The translations under genes and the position numbers were made by a program. The notes under the pieces are model-generated. The model ran no database searches. It had not been told where the DNA came from and saw nothing but the letters and a program-made list of their open reading frames with translations. This document shows, in pieces, positions 60,063 through 64,000 of a stretch of 64,000 bases of DNA; positions within the stretch are counted from its first letter, which is position 1; each line of letters begins with the position of its first letter. Source of the stretch: CAYUVH01 sp964448135 (lineage in GTDB: Bacteria > Verrucomicrobiota > Verrucomicrobiia > Limisphaerales > UBA8199); assembly GCA_964448135.1 (NCBI GenBank), contig CAYUVH010000022.1, forward strand, positions 1-64,000. The letters are read 5' to 3'.

Positions 60063-61804
60063 GATTGTGAGTTTGCTGCGCGGCGTTTCCGCCACTCCGC
60101 AAGGCGTCGCCGCAACGGAAACGCAATCGTGATCGCGACGCACGACCATCCCAGCCAGTCACCGTGGCGATGATAAAATGTCGGCACGAGCTTTTCGCCC
60201 ACCGGCCGGAGCGGTATGTCCGCGGTCATGAAGCCCGGCCCATAAATTGTTCCCCGTTCATCGCGAAAGAACTGCCGGATGCGCCCGTGCGCGTCCGCCC
60301 AGCAGGTCAGGCCGTTATTCGAGCAGCGCAGCAGCGGCACGCCGTTTTCCACGGCGCGAAAAATTCCCGACGCCGCGTGCTGCCATTGCGCCGCGCCCTC
60401 GCCGAACCAGCCGTTGTTCGTGATGTTCACCAGGAAATCGGTGTCCTCGTCCGTGCTGTCGCGCCCCAGCTCTGGAAACGCATCTTCGAAACAGATCAGA
60501 ACCGACGTATGAATATCCAAATTCGGAATGGCAAATCGCGCCGGCGCCTTGCCGGGGGTAAAGCCCCCCTCGATGGGCGTGAACCACTTGAGAAACGGAA
60601 GCCAGTCCGTCCACGGAATGTATTCGCCAAAAATCACCAGGTGCCGCTTGTGATACAATCCGCTCAACACCCCATCGGGCCGGATGAGGAAGCCGGCGTT
60701 GTAGTACTCGCGCCTTTCCGATTGTCCGGAGTGGTCGAACCACGCGATATCGTCGCCGCCCAGGATCAGCCACACATGGCGCTGAATGACAAAGTTGGTT
60801 ATGATGGGATAAATATTCGTGTCATACTGCACGTAGCTGGGCACCGAAGCTTCCGGCCAGATGACGATCTCGGTGCCGTTGGAGACCGCGCGTTCGGAAA
60901 GTTGAACGAGGTCCCGAAATCGTTGCTCGTCATTCCCCGTGTCCCAGATGAGTGTTTGGGGGATGCTGGGCTGCACCAGGGTGACGCGCACTTTTCGCGC
61001 CGGTTCGGCGTCCGGCTTCAATGACTGCCAGCCCCAGACGAACAGCGTGGTCATCACCACCACGGGCAAAAATATTTCGGCCGCCCACGCGGCGCGCGGC
61101 CCGGGACGGTGGATGATCACCGAAGCGGCCGAATACAACGACAGGGACACCCACACGATGAGAAACGACACGCCGTAAAAGCCGGTGAGCGAAGCGACCT
61201 GGATCAGCGGCACCATTTGGTATTGGGAGGTCGCGAGCAGGTTGAAGGGAAAACCCGAGAGGAAGCGCATCTGCGTCATTTCGAGCGCCGTCCAAACTGC
61301 CGCGCCGGACAGCGCCCACAGCGTGCGAGCCAACAGTCCACCAGCCGGCATGCCGGGGGTCAATGGGCTGAGGCCGGTTTCGATTCCGCCCGTTGATGGC
61401 GGCACGGAAGCTCCCGGGACCGCCCCTGCGAGCCAAAGCCACAGCGCCGGATAAAACGCCAGAAAGGCACTGAGCAATAACCAACCCAGGGCAGGGGACG
61501 CTGGAATCCCATGCCACAGATAGGGAATTCGCAGCAGCCATCCGAGCATGACGAGGTTGGCCGCCAGCCCCGCGATGAATCCGAGGCGAAAACGTTCGCC
61601 GCCGCGCCTGCCGCGCCCGGCGGCCATGATCACCGCCGGCGCGATCCACGCGAGGCCCGCCATGCCCAGGCGGGGAAACGACGAGGCCAGCAATACACCG
61701 CCCAGGATCGCCGTTGAAACCCGGCTCCGGAAAAGCGCGTTCGCCCCATGACTATTCACCGAACTACCTTGCCGCAAAGCCCCGCGAACGCAAGGTTTTG
61801 CCAC
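60059..61804 (-). CDS. lnt: Apolipoprotein N-acyltransferase
   Basis: Adds the third acyl chain to lipoproteins at the outer face of the inner membrane. The N-terminal half has about six hydrophobic segments; the C-terminal half is the carbon-nitrogen hydrolase domain with the catalytic Glu in EIVIWPEASVP, Lys in HKRHLVIFGEYIPW and Cys in VLICFEDAFPEL. Length (581) is slightly above the family average. A GTG at 61759 is a plausible alternative start. The gene faces the peptide synthetase tail to tail, and its stop codon lies in a family A hairpin. Confidence 0.93.
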   Translation of the reverse strand: MAKPCVRGALRQGSSVNSHGANALFRSRVSTAILGGVLLASSFPRLGMAGLAWIAPAVIMAAGRGRRGGERFRLGFIAGLAANLVMLGWLLRIPYLWHGIPASPALGWLLLSAFLAFYPALWLWLAGAVPGASVPPSTGGIETGLSPLTPGMPAGGLLARTLWALSGAAVWTALEMTQMRFLSGFPFNLLATSQYQMVPLIQVASLTGFYGVSFLIVWVSLSLYSAASVIIHRPGPRAAWAAEIFLPVVVMTTLFVWGWQSLKPDAEPARKVRVTLVQPSIPQTLIWDTGNDEQRFRDLVQLSERAVSNGTEIVIWPEASVPSYVQYDTNIYPIITNFVIQRHVWLILGGDDIAWFDHSGQSERREYYNAGFLIRPDGVLSGLYHKRHLVIFGEYIPWTDWLPFLKWFTPIEGGFTPGKAPARFAIPNLDIHTSVLICFEDAFPELGRDSTDEDTDFLVNITNNGWFGEGAAQWQHAASGIFRAVENGVPLLRCSNNGLTCWADAHGRIRQFFRDERGTIYGPGFMTADIPLRPVGEKLVPTFYHRHGDWLGWSCVAITIAFPLRRRLAEWRKRRAANSQS

Positions 61805-61886
61805 GGGTTGGCGCGTTGGTGGGCCTCGATTCCCGGGCGTCCGGTTTTTTGTTTCCTGCGGCGGGGTATCTCGCTAGATTCAGCGC

Positions 61887-62291
61887 GTGCCTGAAATCGT
61901 CAATTTTGTAAATCACGGGGCGGCGGCCATCACGCCGGCGACGGTCGAGAAGCTGCTTCGGCATCTGCCGCAGTGGAAGCTCGAATTTACCCAGATCAAC
62001 GAACCCCTCTTTCCCCACCTGGTGGACCAGCTCGAATTTCTCGCCGACGCGGTCGAAGACACCGCCGAAGGCGCCTACAAGGACCTGCCGTATGCCGCGC
62101 TGGCTCAGGCGGTATTCGCGTTGATTTACGCCCACAAGAAAGTCGGCATTATTCCCGATTCGATTTTGAACCTCGGCCGCGCCGACGATTCGAGCGTGGT
62201 TCGCGCGGTCCTGATCCAGAACGAAAAAGCCTTCGCCATCTACGCTGCGAAGCTGGACCGCGACTGGTCGCAAATCACCAGCCAGCCATAG
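61887..62291 (+). CDS. DUF1232 (YkvA-like) protein
   Basis: A 134-residue protein with the DUF1232 core: KDLPYAALAQAVFALIYAHKKVGIIPDSI followed by NLGRADDSSVVRAVL, matching the IPD...G..DD signature of the family. Family proteins are often short membrane-associated proteins of unknown role; here the hydrophobic segment is weak, so it may be peripheral. The start codon is GTG. It is divergent from lnt, 82 bases away. Confidence 0.72.
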   Translation: MPEIVNFVNHGAAAITPATVEKLLRHLPQWKLEFTQINEPLFPHLVDQLEFLADAVEDTAEGAYKDLPYAALAQAVFALIYAHKKVGIIPDSILNLGRADDSSVVRAVLIQNEKAFAIYAAKLDRDWSQITSQP

Positions 62292-62306
62292 CCCGCCTGC
62301 CGAACG

Positions 62307-63206
62307 CTACGGGTCTCTCTCCCCCAGGAAGCTCGTCTTCAGGTAGTCCCGGAACTCCTGCCTTTGATCCAGCACATTATTGTGCTGCAGGTCCGTGAAG
62401 ATGAAAACGATGTGATTCGTCTGCAAGTCCGACGGCTTGACCTCCAATTCCGTCCCCGAAAAAAACGCCTTGCCCTGCGTCTTGAAGCCTTTCATTTGCT
62501 CTTCCGAATCCGTCTTGGTGCCGCCGTTCGGCGTGTAGATGTTGATATAGCGTCCCGTGGGTTGCTTCTCGATCCAGGCGTTGTATTTGTCCGTCTGCGC
62601 GTAAAGCGCGTCGAAGAGCCACACCTCGCGCACTTTGTCGGACATGCCGCCGCGATCGAGGATCATGCTGATCACCTCGTAACCGCCGCTGTGCCCGGAA
62701 AGGATGATGTCGCCCACCGCGAAATCCTTGTTCTTCAGCGATGAATTTTTCTTCAGCGTGTCCACCGCCTCGGCCATGAATTTTTTGAAGCCATCCGGAT
62801 CCTCGAGTTTTCCCCCGAACGAATCCGAAGCGTCATAGGGCCCCTGCGGAACAATCAGCACCGCGTTCCTGCCGCTGGCGATGAGTTGCTCCACGAGGTG
62901 ATATTGCTTGAACACGCTGGATACGTGATTCCCCCACCCATGGAAATGCACCACGAAATCAACTTTGCCTGTCTCGCGAAAGCCTTTGGGGATGAAAATC
63001 GCCACGGTGTTGTTGGTGTAATGCTCGTCCGCCGAAAAGAACCTGGTCTTGTAATTGTGCCCCTCCGCGCGTTTGGGATGCGGAAATGGCGCGGTGGCGA
63101 AAGGCGCGACGATCAATTCTCCCTGCTGCGCGTAGTTCGTGGTCCAGCCTTCGGCACGGCAGGCAACCGTTCCAAGGAGCAGACAGGCAAAAAGTATCCT
63201 TTTCAT
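62307..63206 (-). CDS. Secreted alpha/beta hydrolase-like protein
   Basis: A 299-residue exported protein. A signal peptide or lipoprotein signal (ILFACLLLGTVAC, with Cys16) is followed by an alpha/beta hydrolase-like fold: VDFVVHFHGWGNH, AVLIVPQGPYDA, the nucleophile elbow LSGHSGGYEV with a Ser, and a late EVWLFDALYA strand with an Asp. The C-terminal segment TNHIVFIFTDLQHNNV may hold the His. It resembles putative carboxylesterases of the PHB-depolymerase-like kind, but the substrate is unknown. It lies 63 bases after recF on the same strand. Confidence 0.75.
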   Translation of the reverse strand: MKRILFACLLLGTVACRAEGWTTNYAQQGELIVAPFATAPFPHPKRAEGHNYKTRFFSADEHYTNNTVAIFIPKGFRETGKVDFVVHFHGWGNHVSSVFKQYHLVEQLIASGRNAVLIVPQGPYDASDSFGGKLEDPDGFKKFMAEAVDTLKKNSSLKNKDFAVGDIILSGHSGGYEVISMILDRGGMSDKVREVWLFDALYAQTDKYNAWIEKQPTGRYINIYTPNGGTKTDSEEQMKGFKTQGKAFFSGTELEVKPSDLQTNHIVFIFTDLQHNNVLDQRQEFRDYLKTSFLGERDP

Positions 63207-63269
63207 GTATTGCCTTGATTCTGAAGTGCGAGCCCACCAGGGCCAAGACAAAAGCGCCTCTCGGTGTCA

Positions 63270-64000
63270 TCAGGCGCGCAAACTTCCCGATTCCACCATC
63301 CAACGCCGGCCTTCGCGGCTTATTTCGTCGGGCCAGTTCTGCTCGGTGGCGGTCATGAAGACCTGGCCGCGCGCGCGGTGCGCGCGTTGGAGCAGGGGCA
63401 CCAGGCCGGTCCGGCGTTTGAGGTCCAGCTCGCCCATGATGTCGTCAATCAGCAGCACCGGAGGGGAGCCGTGGACTTCGGTCAGGAATTCCGCCTGCGT
63501 CATTTTCAAGGAGATGGCGACCGTGCGCTTCTGGCCTTCACTGCCGAATTGCGCGGCGGATTTGCCATTGAGGAGAAGTTGGAGCTCATCGCGATGCGGG
63601 CCAATCAACGTGGACCGGTAGGAGGCCTCACGGGCACGGGATTGGGCCAGTTCGACGGCGAAATCCTGCTTGGCGGACGGCTGGTAAACCAGGCTCAGTT
63701 CCTCGGCGCCGCTGGCGATGCTCTGATACGCGCGCTGCACCAGGGGCGCGAGACGGGGCAGCAGTTCGCGACGGCGACGGATGATTTCCTCTCCGGCGCT
63801 CACCAATTCGCCCGAGAAGCTATCGAGAGCCGCCGGGTCGATGACGTGCCGGCGCAGCAGGGCGTTTCGCGAGCGCAGCGCGCGGGTGTAGCGTTGGAGC
63901 AGCGGGAGGTAAACCGGGTCCGTCTGCGACAGCAGCAAATCCAGGAAGCGCCGCCGGGCGCGGCCCGGACCTTTGATCAGCAGCAAATCCTCCGTGCAGA
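63270..64000 (-). CDS. recF: DNA repair and replication protein RecF (3' part)
   Basis: The C-terminal 240 or so residues of RecF, an ABC-type ATPase that loads RecA at gaps. The frame is open to the window edge, so the N-terminal Walker A part is outside. The RecF features seen are KGPGRARRRFLD at the edge, a coiled middle, GPHRDELQLLLNG, the signature FGSEGQKRTVAISLK, and Walker B PPVLLIDDIMGELD. The protein ends MVESGSLRA. The gene reads towards the secreted hydrolase. Confidence 0.9.
   Translation of the reverse strand, partial: CTEDLLLIKGPGRARRRFLDLLLSQTDPVYLPLLQRYTRALRSRNALLRRHVIDPAALDSFSGELVSAGEEIIRRRRELLPRLAPLVQRAYQSIASGAEELSLVYQPSAKQDFAVELAQSRAREASYRSTLIGPHRDELQLLLNGKSAAQFGSEGQKRTVAISLKMTQAEFLTEVHGSPPVLLIDDIMGELDLKRRTGLVPLLQRAHRARGQVFMTATEQNWPDEISREGRRWMVESGSLRA

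Overview
The window is high-GC bacterial DNA that looks like a Verrucomicrobiota chromosome, probably the Limisphaerales/Pedosphaera-type lineage (former subdivision 3). This is an inference from style, not from a marker gene. The signs are very large secreted proteins with delta-60, SBBP, FG-GAP and Ig-like repeats, an exosortase, sigma factors fused to a membrane tail, TIGR03067- and YfiR-type proteins, and many families of short hairpin repeats between genes. There is no rRNA, CRISPR array, prophage or insertion sequence; one tRNA (Lys, UUU) is present.

Layout. 0-10 kb: small metabolic genes (MnmD-like methyltransferase, DJ-1/PfpI protein, ABM monooxygenase, dipeptide epimerase), then a minus-strand envelope block: FG-GAP lipoprotein, CDP-glucose dehydratase and glucose-1-phosphate cytidylyltransferase, GT39-like membrane glycosyltransferase and exosortase. 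10-19 kb: a DUF167 protein, a 995-residue SBBP/Ig secreted protein, then a TonB receptor, YfiR and hybrid histidine kinase cluster. 19-24 kb: the two subunits of a 2-oxoacid:ferredoxin oxidoreductase and small hypotheticals. 24-29 kb: an NtrC-type regulator facing a PilB/GspE-type ATPase operon that carries a good sigma-54 promoter match. 29-34 kb: a broken DUF2199 gene, a Gcr-type membrane protein, MoeA and a secreted hypothetical. 34-37.4 kb: gene-poor accessory DNA holding low-complexity repeats and what looks like an integron cassette array without an integrase. 37.5-48 kb: a 1741-residue delta-60/Ig protein, a YfhO-like membrane protein and two sugar-modification enzymes. 48-52 kb: a GntR/ABC transporter/hydrolase operon with a palindromic operator over its promoter. 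52-55.5 kb: an ECF sigma factor with a long membrane-linked tail and a TPR membrane protein. 55.7-64 kb: tRNA-Lys, a Pls/PosA-family peptide synthetase, Lnt, a DUF1232 protein, a secreted hydrolase and the 3' part of recF.

How the parts fit. Much of the window serves the cell surface: sugar-nucleotide synthesis, lipid-linked sugar transfer, exosortase processing, lipoprotein acylation, giant beta-propeller/Ig proteins and pilus/secretion ATPase. Regulation visible in the DNA includes the sigma-54 site at 26.5 kb and the GntR operator at 48.18 kb. The most unusual items are the cassette array at 35.3-36.9 kb, the Pls/PosA synthetase with a readable specificity pocket, and the hairpin repeats that supply stop codons or coding segments to real genes.
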